Of a stretch of 64,000 nucleotides of DNA, positions 17,568 through 26,136 are shown piece by piece. Source of the stretch: Oceanicaulis sp. HLUCCA04 (GTDB lineage Bacteria; Pseudomonadota; Alphaproteobacteria; Caulobacterales; Maricaulaceae). Position 1 is the first letter of the stretch. Every line of letters starts with the position of its first letter. Both the position numbers and the translations under genes were made by a program. The DNA is taken from contig LJSH01000002.1 in NCBI GenBank assembly GCA_001314625.1, positions 340,458 to 404,457 on the forward strand, read 5' to 3'. The notes beneath the pieces were generated by a model, which saw nothing but the letters and a program-made list of their open reading frames with translations, had not been told where the DNA came from and did not search any database.

Positions 17568-17875
17568 GCGCTGCGCTCCACGCGGACAACGGGCTGGCTG
17601 GCAGGTGTTTGTGCGCTGGCATAGCTGGCACGATAGCGCCGCCGCTCGGTCTCGTCGGCGCGCAGGCCCCGGCGCTGTGTGGTGTGAAGGACCGGCACCC
17701 ACCCTGACCCTGCCAGCGCCACATTCTGGCCGCCGGTCATGCGCGCTGCTGAAGCAGGCACAGGCGCTGCAGGCGCTACGGTCTCCGCCTGACGTGCCGC
17801 CGCCGGATGATCATTGCGCACAATGATCGCCGGGGGCGGGTAGGCGCCTGACATGGGTGCAACGGGATCGCTCAT
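17564..17875 (-). CDS. Hypothetical proline/alanine-rich protein
   Basis: 103 residues from ATG 17875. The sequence is low complexity, with PPPAIIVRNDHPAAARQ and several Ala-Pro runs, then RRRYRASYASAQ. No signal peptide, membrane helix or family motif is visible. It ends in an ATGA overlap with a 25-residue hydrophobic frame. It may be a lineage-specific cytoplasmic protein; expression is uncertain. Confidence 0.45.
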   Translation of the reverse strand: MSDPVAPMSGAYPPPAIIVRNDHPAAARQAETVAPAAPVPASAARMTGGQNVALAGSGWVPVLHTTQRRGLRADETERRRYRASYASAQTPASQPVVRVERSA

Positions 17876-18054
17876 GCGCAAGGTCTGCGCAAGAACGAGG
17901 CCAGACTTTACGCTTCGTAAATCTTTGTAAACAGGCGCTTAACCGTGGCGGCCGCGCCGATCTGGATCAGGCTGGCGCATTTTGATGCTGCCCCCCCTGT
18001 GTTCCCTAATGAAACACTAATGGCGCGTCTGGTGCGGCGTCCAGGCTAAGCGGT

Positions 18055-18639
18055 CTAGCTGCCCGCGAGCTTGTCCAGCTTGGCCTTCATGGCTTCCAGC
18101 TCGTCGCGAAGAGCTCTGACGTCGTCGCTCTTGCCCGGCGCGGGCTGGGCTTGAGGCGTCTCCCCGCTCTGGCCAGCGGCATTGAACGGGCTGAACACTT
18201 TCATGGCCTGTTCGAACATCGCCATGTTGCGCCGGGTCTGCTCCTCAAGAAGGGCCATGGAGCCGGCTGGCGACGCCATCGCGCCGGTCATCTTCTCGCG
18301 CAGCTCGTCCTGCTGGCGCATGAAGCCTTCCATCGACATTTTCAGATAGCCCGGCACGAAGGCCTGCATGGAGTCGCCGTAAAACCCGATCAGCTGGCGA
18401 AGGAATTCCACCGGCAGCAGGTTTGCGCCCTTGGCCTCTTCCTCGAAAATGATCTGGGCGAGAACACCGCGTGTGAGGTCTTCGCCGGTCTTGGCGTCAA
18501 CAACCTCGAAATCGGCGTTTTCCTTTACGAGATCGCGCAGATGATCGAGCGTCACATACCGGCTCGCGGATGTGTCATAGAGACGCCGGTTAGCGTATTT
18601 CTTGATCGTGATCTTGCCCGGTTTCCTGTTTGCACTCAC
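18055..18639 (-). CDS. phaR: Polyhydroxyalkanoate synthesis repressor PhaR
   Basis: DNA- and PHA-binding repressor that controls phasin and PHB granule genes. 194 residues with the diagnostic N-terminal domain ITIKKYANRRLYDTSASRY and YVTLDHLRDLVKENADF, then the PHB accumulation regulatory repeats (LPVEFLRQLIGFYGDSMQA) and a C-terminal helix EALRDELEAMKAKLDKLA-like tail (read here as RALRDELEAMKAKLDKLAGS). Start GTG 18639 follows GGGGGAGTG. Transcribed away from phaB, with a 194-bp shared control region. phaA and phaC are not in the window. Confidence 0.93.
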   Translation of the reverse strand: MSANRKPGKITIKKYANRRLYDTSASRYVTLDHLRDLVKENADFEVVDAKTGEDLTRGVLAQIIFEEEAKGANLLPVEFLRQLIGFYGDSMQAFVPGYLKMSMEGFMRQQDELREKMTGAMASPAGSMALLEEQTRRNMAMFEQAMKVFSPFNAAGQSGETPQAQPAPGKSDDVRALRDELEAMKAKLDKLAGS

Positions 18640-18833
18640 GACGGCACTCCCCCTGGTTTGTTGCACCGCATCGTTTGCCGTGCGGCGTGAAAATCTCGCT
18701 TATCCACACTCGACAACAGGCGGATTCGCGTTAAGAAAGACCATTGCGCGGTCTGCTTCATGCTGCAAGCGTGCTGCGCTTTTGCTGCGCACAATAAACG
18801 GCTCCGATCAAGAGGGCTACAGGGAGGAAGTTC

Positions 18834-19556
18834 ATGGCACGCACCGCATTGGTGACAGGGGGAACCCGCGGTATTGGCAAGGCGGTCAGCCTTGCGCTGA
18901 AGGAGGCGGGTTACACGGTTGCCGCCAATTATGCTGGCAATGATGCTGCCGCGGAGGCCTTCAGCAAGGAGACCGGGATTCCCGCCTATAAATGGTCGGT
19001 CGCCGACTATGAGGCCTGTGTAGCCGGGATTGGCCGGGTGGAACTGGCACACGGGCCGGTTGACATACTGGTGAATAATGCAGGCATCACGCGTGACGCG
19101 CCCTTCCACAAGATGAGCCCGCAGCAATGGCGCGAGGTGATCGACACCAATCTGACCGGCGTGTTCAACATGACCCACCCGATCTGGAACGGTATGCGCG
19201 ATCGCGGCTTCGGACGGGTGATCACCATCTCGTCCATCAATGGTCAAAAGGGCCAGTTCGCGCAGGCAAACTACTCCGCTGCCAAGGCTGGTGATATCGG
19301 CTTTACCAAGGCGCTGGCCCAGGAAGGCGCACGCAAGGGCATCACGGTCAATGCGATCTGCCCCGGCTATATCGCCACCGACATGGTGATGGCTGTGCCC
19401 GAAGCGGTAAGAAACCAGATCATCGAGACCATTCCTGTCGGCCGTCTGGGTGAGCCTGAAGAGATCGCACGCTGCGTGGCATTTCTGGCGTCCGATGAGG
19501 CCGGCTTCATCACCGGCGCGACACTGACAGCCAATGGCGGGCAGTATCTGGTCTGA
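18834..19556 (+). CDS. phaB: Acetoacetyl-CoA reductase (SDR family)
   Basis: NADPH-dependent reduction of acetoacetyl-CoA to (R)-3-hydroxybutyryl-CoA for PHB synthesis. 240 residues; TGGTRGIG is the cofactor loop, NNAG the core motif, and S-Y-K the catalytic set within ITISSINGQKGQFAQANYSAAK. The QANYSAAKAGDIGFTKALA segment and the NGQKGQFGQ-like loop are characteristic of PhaB rather than FabG. The start ATG 18834 follows AGGGAGGA. Facing away from phaR supports the assignment. Confidence 0.93.
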   Translation: MARTALVTGGTRGIGKAVSLALKEAGYTVAANYAGNDAAAEAFSKETGIPAYKWSVADYEACVAGIGRVELAHGPVDILVNNAGITRDAPFHKMSPQQWREVIDTNLTGVFNMTHPIWNGMRDRGFGRVITISSINGQKGQFAQANYSAAKAGDIGFTKALAQEGARKGITVNAICPGYIATDMVMAVPEAVRNQIIETIPVGRLGEPEEIARCVAFLASDEAGFITGATLTANGGQYLV

Positions 19557-19594
19557 CCGGCCAGACCGGAAAAAAACCCCGAACGCATGAGGAA

Positions 19595-19626
19595 GGGGCA
19601 GTTTCGCCGCGAAACTGCCCCTTTTT
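19595..19626 (+). terminator. Rho-independent terminator of phaB
   Basis: Perfect 12-bp stem GGGGCAGTTTCG / CGAAACTGCCCC with a 3-nt loop and TTTTT. It ends 18 nt before the next start codon. Confidence 0.9.
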
Positions 19627-19644
19627 GCGGGAAGATTACCAGTC

Positions 19645-20373
19645 ATGAGCAGGGGAATGATCGTCTTTTTGCTTGCTGCCGCCGGGGCTTGGGCGGTTTT
19701 GGCAAGCGACGGGCTTGGCCAGCAAAACCCGTTCTCGCGCCTGACGGGCCGGGAACAAACGGTTGAAGCATCCGCCGTATGGTACGAGCGGGCAGACCGG
19801 CGTGGACGTTTCGTCCTCGACCGATCCTCGTCGCCTGCGCTTCTCTGGCAGGATGGCGCCAATGAGGTTTACGCCGTCTATGTGAACCGGGCCTCGGGCG
19901 GCGGGGAGGTCCTGCTGACGGACACTGACCGGGCCATGTTGCGCCTGTCCAATCTGGGTGGCGCCACCTTTTTTCCACCTGACGCGCCCGACGGGGTCAT
20001 TGTCGAGCCTATCGGTCCTGCGCACACGCTTGTCGCGCCGCCTGTGAACAGTCAGGAATTGCAGCGCATCGCGCGCGAGCTGGCCGATTCGGTAACCCGC
20101 ATAAACCGCAATCAGGTAACGGTTGAAGTGCCGTCCCTCGGACCGTCCGACAATGCCTATCTGGCTGACACGCTGCGTCTTGCGCAGATCGGCATTGACG
20201 AGGCCAACCGGCGCTCGGTCAGAGGGCTTGAGACCATACGTGTTGTAAGCGGCGCGCGCGCCGATGCGCGCTATTCGGGTGGCACGCTGGAGCTGACCAT
20301 TGCTGCGGGCCGCGGGTATGCCGGGCGGCCCTCCTCGGACTTTATCCGGCGCGCGATCGACCGGGGCCGCTAA
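19645..20373 (+). CDS. DUF4908 family secreted protein
   Basis: 242 residues with an N-terminal signal or anchor (MIVFLLAAAGAWAVLAS). The mature part resembles the DUF4908 family found in Caulobacterales: QTVEASAVWYERADRRGRFVLDRS, then SPALLWQDGANEVYAVYVNRA and a C-terminal region rich in ARADARYSGGTLELTIAAG. Function unknown; exported. Convergent with the cupin gene 6 bp away. Probably its own transcript, since a terminator precedes it. Confidence 0.7.
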   Translation: MSRGMIVFLLAAAGAWAVLASDGLGQQNPFSRLTGREQTVEASAVWYERADRRGRFVLDRSSSPALLWQDGANEVYAVYVNRASGGGEVLLTDTDRAMLRLSNLGGATFFPPDAPDGVIVEPIGPAHTLVAPPVNSQELQRIARELADSVTRINRNQVTVEVPSLGPSDNAYLADTLRLAQIGIDEANRRSVRGLETIRVVSGARADARYSGGTLELTIAAGRGYAGRPSSDFIRRAIDRGR

Positions 20374-20379
20374 ATCGGG

Positions 20380-20832
20380 CTAGCGATTGTGCGGGCCGGG
20401 CCGCCAGTCGGGCGATGCCAGCTCAAAACCGGAAAATTCAAAGCCGGGGGCCACGACGCAGCTCACCAGCGTCCATGCTCCAAGGCTTTCGGCCGCTTGC
20501 CAATGGCCCGCAGGCACCACGCCTTGAGGCCGCTCGCCTGATCGCAGATCCGGTCCGAGGCGTAGCGTGCTCGCATCGATTCCGTCCGGTGACACCGTCA
20601 GCACGAGTGGCGCGCCGGCGTGCCAGAGCCAGATTTCGCTGGCGTCGACCCGGTGCCAGGCCGACACCTCGTCAGCGGCGAGCAGGAAGTAGATGGCGGT
20701 TGCGTGTGCGCGGCCCTCATACTGCGCCGGGTCACGGAAAGTCTCGGCATACCAGCCGCCTTCCGGGTGCTTTTGCATCGAAAGCAGGCGGATAATTTCG
20801 TTCGCGCCCAGATCGCCGCTGATTGCTTGCAT
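20380..20832 (-). CDS. Cupin-fold protein (DUF985 family)
   Basis: 150-residue protein of the DUF985 RmlC-like cupin family. Recognisable features are NEIIRLLSMQKHPEGGWYAETFRD at the start, AIYFLLAADEVSAWHRVDASEIWLWHAG (with the His-Glu pair), and the end segment SCVVAPGFEFSGFELA. The family's enzymatic role is unsettled; some members are sugar epimerase-like. Its ATG overlaps the gloB stop (ATGA at 20830-20834), so the two are translated together. Confidence 0.85.
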   Translation of the reverse strand: MQAISGDLGANEIIRLLSMQKHPEGGWYAETFRDPAQYEGRAHATAIYFLLAADEVSAWHRVDASEIWLWHAGAPLVLTVSPDGIDASTLRLGPDLRSGERPQGVVPAGHWQAAESLGAWTLVSCVVAPGFEFSGFELASPDWRPGPHNR

Positions 20833-21596
20833 CAGAAATTATCCTTCGCTTTGCGTACCGCCGCATACACGTGCGCGTCGCTGGCCCCTTCCAGGCCCAG
20901 TCGCTGCCTCAATGCCGCATCATCCCAGCGCAAGAAAGGGTTGGTGTGCTTTTCCCTGCCCAGAGCAAACGGCACGGTTGCCTGCCCTGCCTTGCGGGCT
21001 GTCTCCACCTCGGCCGCATAAGTTTTCAGGGCCGCATTGTCCGGATCGATGTCGAGCGCGAACCGGGCATTGGCGGCTGTGTATTCGTGGGCGCAATAGA
21101 CGAGGGTCTCGTCCGGCAGGCTGCGAAGACGGGCAAGGCCCGCTTGCGCCTGCCCGGGCGTGCCCTCAAAAAGCCGCCCGCAACCCAGTGCGAACAGCGC
21201 GTCGCCGCTGAACAATACCGCCTCGCTTTCAAACCAGTAGGCGATATGGCCCAGCGTATGTCCGCCGGTATCGATCACCTCTGCGGTCAATGCGCCCAGT
21301 GTCACCCTGTCTGCGGGCTTCACCTTGTGCTGTACCGCGCCAATCTTGTCGGCTTCTGCCGCCGGCGCGGTGATTTCTGCCCCATAATGCTGCGCAATAT
21401 CGCTGTTGCCGCCAGTATGATCCCAGTGGTGATGCGTGTTCCATATATGGCCGATTGACCAGCCGGCGCGGCCCGCCTCCGCGATAAGGGCATTGGCGTC
21501 GGGCGTGTCGATGCTGGCCACCTCACCGGTCTCGCTGCACCGGATCAGGAAGCCGTAATTGTCTTGCAGACAGGCGATCTGGCGGATTTCGAGCAT
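20832..21596 (-). CDS. gloB: Hydroxyacylglutathione hydrolase (glyoxalase II)
   Basis: Hydrolyses S-D-lactoylglutathione to D-lactate and glutathione, completing methylglyoxal detoxification. 254 residues of the metallo-beta-lactamase fold with the dinuclear metal motif NTHHHWDHTGGN (THxHxDH), DTGGHTLGHIAYW, FSGDALFALGCGRLFEGT and the glyoxalase II C-terminal HEYTAANARFA and TNPFLRWD segments. The start ATG 21596 lies near AGGAGCC. First gene of a two-gene unit with the DUF985 cupin; divergent from the methyltransferase. Confidence 0.94.
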   Translation of the reverse strand: MLEIRQIACLQDNYGFLIRCSETGEVASIDTPDANALIAEAGRAGWSIGHIWNTHHHWDHTGGNSDIAQHYGAEITAPAAEADKIGAVQHKVKPADRVTLGALTAEVIDTGGHTLGHIAYWFESEAVLFSGDALFALGCGRLFEGTPGQAQAGLARLRSLPDETLVYCAHEYTAANARFALDIDPDNAALKTYAAEVETARKAGQATVPFALGREKHTNPFLRWDDAALRQRLGLEGASDAHVYAAVRKAKDNF

Positions 21597-21708
21597 GTAC
21601 TGGCTCCTGTTGTGTACATACAAGGCGGTGGCGAACGCCTACATATTGGCTGGCGACACCCTATCATTCTGAAGCAGACAGGCGAGCCCGCCGGAGCATT
21701 CTTGCACC

Positions 21709-22485
21709 ATGCGCACTGAAGTGACCGAAATCGACAGATTCTACCGCTCGGTGCGCGGCGAGGCGGCGCGTGCGATGGTGATGCGGCGCCTCGAGGCGCT
21801 CTGGCCCGATGTAACCGGGCTGGACATGCTCGGCTACGGGTTTGCAGCCCCCTATCTTGAACCGTTCCGCGAGACCGCCCGCCGCGCGGTAGCGTTCATG
21901 CCGTCAACGCAAGGCGCGATCGCCTGGCCCGACCGCCACGGAGAACGATGCGCGTCTGCGCTCGGCGAAGAGACGCGCCTGCCGTTTGCCGAAGCCCTGT
22001 TTGACCGCATCATTGCCGTCCATGCGCTGGAGGAGGCCGATGACCTTCAGCGGCTTTTGCGCGAGCTTTGGCGCGTGCTGGCGCCGGAGGGGCGTCTGGT
22101 TATCGTGGCGGCGCATCGCTCGGGCGCCTGGGCGCGGGTTGATGCCACCCCGTTCGGGCATGGCCGCCCGTTCTCGCGCGGGCAGCTTTCGCGCCTGCTG
22201 GGCGGGGCGTTGTTCGAGCCGGTAGCCTGGGCGCGGGCGCTTTACGCTCCGCCCTGGCCGGCATTCTGCGGGCCGCGGGTCTCGGACATGTTTGAATCAG
22301 CGGGCGAGCGGTTATGGCCCGGCTTTGGCGGCCTGATTCTGGTTGAAGCGATCAAGCATGTCGGGGCGGTCCGGCCGATGACGGCGTCTGTGCCGATTCG
22401 GCGCAAAGCGCTTGATGCTGCGCCCGGTGCCGCGCTATCCCGCAACGAACCCAGCCGTAAACTTGCCACGAAGGACAAGAGCTAG
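21709..22485 (+). CDS. Class I SAM-dependent methyltransferase
   Basis: 258 residues. GLDMLGYGFAAPYLEPF is a degenerate motif I; ETRLPFAEALFDRIIAVHALEEADD and LLRELWRVLAPEGRLVIVA are the later Rossmann motifs of the Methyltransf_11 type. The glycine-rich SAM loop is weaker than usual. Substrate unknown. The stop is immediately followed by the hisC ATG, so they form an operon; this gene conserved beside gloB and hisC is common in alphaproteobacteria. Confidence 0.82.
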   Translation: MRTEVTEIDRFYRSVRGEAARAMVMRRLEALWPDVTGLDMLGYGFAAPYLEPFRETARRAVAFMPSTQGAIAWPDRHGERCASALGEETRLPFAEALFDRIIAVHALEEADDLQRLLRELWRVLAPEGRLVIVAAHRSGAWARVDATPFGHGRPFSRGQLSRLLGGALFEPVAWARALYAPPWPAFCGPRVSDMFESAGERLWPGFGGLILVEAIKHVGAVRPMTASVPIRRKALDAAPGAALSRNEPSRKLATKDKS

Positions 22486-23571
22486 ATGATCCCTGATCCC
22501 CGCCCGGGCATTCTCGACATCAAACCCTACAAGCCCGGCCTGGCCGCGCCTGCCGGTGCGGTGAAGCTTTCGTCGAATGAAAATCCGCTCGGCTGCAGCG
22601 AAAAGGCAGCGCGTGCCTTTGCCGGTTCTGCGCCGCGGCTGCACGTTTACCCGGACGGCAGCGTCCTGCGTCTGCGCGAAGCCATTGGCAAGGCAGAAGG
22701 CATTGATCCGGGCCGCATCGTGTGCGGCGCGGGGTCGGATGAAATCCTGCAACTGATCGGACGCGCATGGCTGGGGCCGGACGATACCGTGCTGCAAAGC
22801 CAGTACGGGTTTCTGGTCTATCGTCTGGTGGCGATGCAGAGCGGCGCGGCGCTGGTCAGCGCGCCAGAGCGTGATCACCGAACCGATATCGATGCCATGC
22901 TGGAGACAGCTGCCGAACACAAGCCGCGCGTGGTGTTCCTGGCCAATCCCAACAACCCGACGGGGACCTGGGTGCCGCGCGATGACATTATCCGTCTGCG
23001 CGAAGGTCTCGCCGATGACTGCCTGCTGGTTCTGGACGCCGCCTATGGCGAGTTTGTCGACGATCCGGCCTTTGAATCCGGTATGGGTCTGGTCGACCAG
23101 TACGACAATATCATTGTCACGAGGACCTTTTCCAAGATCCATGGTCTGGCCGGTTTGCGCCTCGGGTGGGCCTACGCGCGCGAAGGCATAATCGACATCC
23201 TCAACCGCGTGCGCGGCCCGTTCAATGTCAGCGTGCCGGCTGTTGAAGCGGGGATTGAGGCTATCGGCGATAGAGACTTCATCACCCGCTCCAAGGAGCA
23301 CAATGCACGCTGGGTGGATTTCCTGACGCAGCAGCTGGGCGGTGCCGGGCTGGAGGTAACCCCGTCAGTGTGCAATTTCGTGCTGGTGCATTTCCCGCAA
23401 ACGCCCGGCAAGACCGCCGATGAGGCTGAACGTTTCCTGACGGCCAAGGGTCTGGTGGTGCGCGATGTGAAGCCTTACGGCCTGCCGCATTCGTTGCGCA
23501 TTTCCATCGGGCTGGACGCAGATAACCGCCGCGTGGCCGACGCGCTGACAGAATTCATGCAGGCAGGCTAG
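22486..23571 (+). CDS. hisC: Histidinol-phosphate aminotransferase
   Basis: PLP enzyme for histidine synthesis, often also used for tyrosine and phenylalanine transamination in alphaproteobacteria. 361 residues with LSSNENPLGCS, NPNNPTG (154-160), LDAAYGEF (Asp 184) and the Schiff-base lysine K217 in TRTFSKIHGLAGLRLGW. It starts one base after the methyltransferase stop. In many relatives tyrC follows directly; here the next gene is convergent DUF2125, 4 bp away, and no tyrC is present. Confidence 0.95.
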   Translation: MIPDPRPGILDIKPYKPGLAAPAGAVKLSSNENPLGCSEKAARAFAGSAPRLHVYPDGSVLRLREAIGKAEGIDPGRIVCGAGSDEILQLIGRAWLGPDDTVLQSQYGFLVYRLVAMQSGAALVSAPERDHRTDIDAMLETAAEHKPRVVFLANPNNPTGTWVPRDDIIRLREGLADDCLLVLDAAYGEFVDDPAFESGMGLVDQYDNIIVTRTFSKIHGLAGLRLGWAYAREGIIDILNRVRGPFNVSVPAVEAGIEAIGDRDFITRSKEHNARWVDFLTQQLGGAGLEVTPSVCNFVLVHFPQTPGKTADEAERFLTAKGLVVRDVKPYGLPHSLRISIGLDADNRRVADALTEFMQAG

Positions 23572-23575
23572 CGGC

Positions 23576-24679
23576 TTACTCGTTGTCAGCGTCAGGCAAG
23601 TCCGGCATTTGCGGCGCTGATGGCAAATTGCCGGTCAGAGGCTGCGCATCGCCGATACGAACGGGTCCGAGGAAGACGCCGCCCTGCTGGAAGCGGAAGG
23701 GAAGTGACACGCCTTCATCCCTGCGCGGAGCCATCATCAGCGCCAGACGCAGCGCTTCGCCGTCGCTGGTACCGACAACTCCGCCTGATACCAGGGCGCT
23801 GACAAGGCTGTCGGGTTCCTCGACGATCACCGACAGGCGGCCCTCGGGGCGCAACACGCTATCAACGCCAACAGAGCCTTCGCCGCCCAGCGCAGCGCTG
23901 CCCCAGCGCAATTCGGCCATGGCGATTTCCGCGCGTCCGCCAACCGCGCTCCAGCTTGCCAGATTGGCGTCACTGGCCAGCGCGCTCCATTCGGTCAGGG
24001 TCGTGTCGGTGCGCAAAAGCTCGATACGGCGGCCAAAGGCATTTGTCGTGCGCGCGTCAAGCTGATCGGGGCCAAGCTCCAGACCGCGCATCTCCAGCCG
24101 GATGCGAAGCTGGTCTTGCGCTTCCACCTCGGTGGCAAGGACCAATTCTTCGAGAGCCTCCACCAGCACCTCGCCGCTTTCACGCCGGATCAGGCGGAAG
24201 CCCTCAAGCTCGGCGCCCGCGCGAGTGGTCCCGGCCCTGCCGGAGGCCAGGCTGACGCGTGCATTGTCAGCTGTTGCCAGCAGCGCGCCATCGGCTTCGC
24301 TGGTCTGCAGGTCGATTTCAGCGGGGCTCGCGAAGGCCACGATCCAGTGCGAAAGATTATAGGGCAGCGCCGTCGCCGACAGCCGGGGCATGGCTACCCG
24401 CCATCCGCCATCGTCTGCCGGAGCGATGATCTCGGGGCTGCGGGCGGTTACCGTAAACCGGAATGGGAAACCTCCGACCGAGACCTTGTCGAGAGAAACG
24501 ATATAGCCCTCTGATTCGCGCGCGGCGATCCAGTTCTCGGTGGTTTTGTGGATCTCGCCTGACATCCACAGCCAGTATCCCCCATACACAACCACCAATA
24601 CCCCAAAGGCGATGAAGGGCACAAACAGGCCGAGGCGCGAGCGGCGCGGTGCCGGGGGCGGGCTGAAGTCACGGATCAT
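23576..24679 (-). CDS. DUF2125 family membrane-anchored protein
   Basis: 367 residues. After a short cytoplasmic proline-rich start, one membrane helix (LFVPFIAFGVLVVVYGGYWLW, here split) leads to a large extracytoplasmic beta-rich domain: KVSVGGFPFRFTVTARSPEI is the usual opening of DUF2125, an alphaproteobacterial family that resembles AsmA-like lipid-transfer proteins. Its ATG overlaps the plsC stop (ATGA). The neighbour plsC suggests a role in envelope lipids, but that is inference. Confidence 0.85.
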   Translation of the reverse strand: MIRDFSPPPAPRRSRLGLFVPFIAFGVLVVVYGGYWLWMSGEIHKTTENWIAARESEGYIVSLDKVSVGGFPFRFTVTARSPEIIAPADDGGWRVAMPRLSATALPYNLSHWIVAFASPAEIDLQTSEADGALLATADNARVSLASGRAGTTRAGAELEGFRLIRRESGEVLVEALEELVLATEVEAQDQLRIRLEMRGLELGPDQLDARTTNAFGRRIELLRTDTTLTEWSALASDANLASWSAVGGRAEIAMAELRWGSAALGGEGSVGVDSVLRPEGRLSVIVEEPDSLVSALVSGGVVGTSDGEALRLALMMAPRRDEGVSLPFRFQQGGVFLGPVRIGDAQPLTGNLPSAPQMPDLPDADNE

Positions 24680-25404
24680 GATTGTGCTTGTCCTTGCGGG
24701 TCCGGTAGCAAAGCCAGTGAGGCGGTTTCGATCCGGCTTTCCAGCTGCTCCATGAAACGCGCGCGCGGAAGGCCGGCCGGGATGGGTTCAAGAAACTCGA
24801 TTATGATGGTGCCAGGCTTGCGTATAAAGCCGGAGGGCGGCCAGTAGAGACCCGAATTGAGCGCGACCGGTACGCAAGGCACATCCATTGCACCATAAAG
24901 CCCTGCCACACCGGGCTTGTAGCTTTCCGGCGCGCCGGGCTCCACGCGTGTGCCTTGCGGAAAGATCACTACCTGGCGTCCTTCATGCGCGCGCTCGCGC
25001 GCCGCGCGCAGCATGGCCTTCAGGGCGCTCGCACCGGCAGAGCGGTCGATGGCGACGTTTTTCAGCTTCATCGCATACCAGCCGAAAAACGGCAGATATT
25101 TGAGCTCTTTCTTCAGGATGATCGCCGGGTCGGGCAGGATGTGCCAGAAGGCCAGCGTTTCGAACATGGACTGGTGCTTGGACGCTACCAGTGCCGGGCC
25201 AGCCGGGATGTTCTCGCGGCCGCGTACCTCGAAGCGGATACCGCACAGGACGCGAAGGCCTGCAAACACCAGATGCCGGTAAAGGGCAAAGCAGCCACGG
25301 ACCCAGCTGCGCGGCCCAAGCAGGAGCGGCGAGCACAACAGGCCGAGTATCGCCATAAGCCCGTACATCCAGATTACAAAAAGCGCCGATCCGATGACGT
25401 ACAC
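24676..25404 (-). CDS. plsC: 1-acyl-sn-glycerol-3-phosphate acyltransferase
   Basis: Acylates lysophosphatidic acid to phosphatidic acid at the inner membrane. 242 residues with an N-terminal membrane helix, block I SKHQSMFETLAFW, where the usual HX4D is HX4E (His-Gln-Ser-Met-Phe-Glu), block III FPQGTRVEPG and block IV VPVALNSGLYW. The glutamate variant recurs in alphaproteobacterial PlsC and is probably functional. The downstream DUF2125 gene overlaps by ATGA. Confidence 0.92.
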   Translation of the reverse strand: MYVIGSALFVIWMYGLMAILGLLCSPLLLGPRSWVRGCFALYRHLVFAGLRVLCGIRFEVRGRENIPAGPALVASKHQSMFETLAFWHILPDPAIILKKELKYLPFFGWYAMKLKNVAIDRSAGASALKAMLRAARERAHEGRQVVIFPQGTRVEPGAPESYKPGVAGLYGAMDVPCVPVALNSGLYWPPSGFIRKPGTIIIEFLEPIPAGLPRARFMEQLESRIETASLALLPDPQGQAQS

Positions 25405-25455
25405 CCCAGTCCCGCCTCTTCAAAGTGGAGTTGCTGCCCCGGTTACTACCGGCAG

Positions 25456-26043
25456 TCAGGCCTGCCCGCCAAGGGGTGCGCGCAGGGTCTCGCGCGCGTA
25501 GACGGCGGCGAACTTCAGATATTCCTGCAACCAGCGCCGCGCTGCGCGTGTGCTCGTCCAGGGGGGCGGCGTGGCGACCCCATAGGGCACAAGTTCGCTA
25601 TCGGGCATGGCCGCGCTGAGTTCCAGAAGGGCGCGCGGCATGTGGAAGTCAGAGGTTACAATCACGAGGCGTTGATAGCCATGACCGGCGGCCCAGCGCG
25701 CGGTTTCGTCCGCATTGCCGACCGTGTTGGCCGCCTCCAGACCGATATCGACGCAGCAATCGAAAAGCGCTGGCGGCGCACCGGCTGCGGCCCGGATGGC
25801 GTCCATTGTCACTTCGGGATTGCCGCCGGAGATGAGAAGCCGCTCGCCATGACCGTCCGCCAGCAAGGCTACCCCTGTGGCAACACGTCCCTCGCCTCCG
25901 GTCAGCGCAACGATGGCATCACCATCCACGCGATCGGGTTGCGCATGGCCGGTGCCTGCCCGCACAAACAGGGCAAATCCCAGCACGGCGGCGATGACCA
26001 GTGCGAAGGCGCCAAAGCGGATGATGGAAATGGCCGCTCTCAT
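25456..26043 (-). CDS. YdcF family (DUF218) envelope protein
   Basis: 195 residues from ATG 26043, which follows GGGAGG; an in-frame ATG 33 nt earlier is possible. An N-terminal membrane helix (IIRFGAFALVIAAVLGFALF) precedes the DUF218 Rossmann-like domain with GDAIVALTGGEGRVATGVALL, LLISGG, EAANTVGNADETARW and the signature LVIVTSDFHMPRALLE. Family members (ElyC/SanA/YdcF) act in cell-wall or envelope homeostasis. It sits downstream of ftsX in a conserved block. Confidence 0.88.
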   Translation of the reverse strand: MRAAISIIRFGAFALVIAAVLGFALFVRAGTGHAQPDRVDGDAIVALTGGEGRVATGVALLADGHGERLLISGGNPEVTMDAIRAAAGAPPALFDCCVDIGLEAANTVGNADETARWAAGHGYQRLVIVTSDFHMPRALLELSAAMPDSELVPYGVATPPPWTSTRAARRWLQEYLKFAAVYARETLRAPLGGQA

Positions 26044-26136
26044 GGAAATGTGCCTCCCGGCAGTGTCACCAGCCATACTGGCAGCATCAGGGCTGCGACT
26101 ATGGCTGGCTGCGCGCTGCCTGCCAATGTCCGATAG

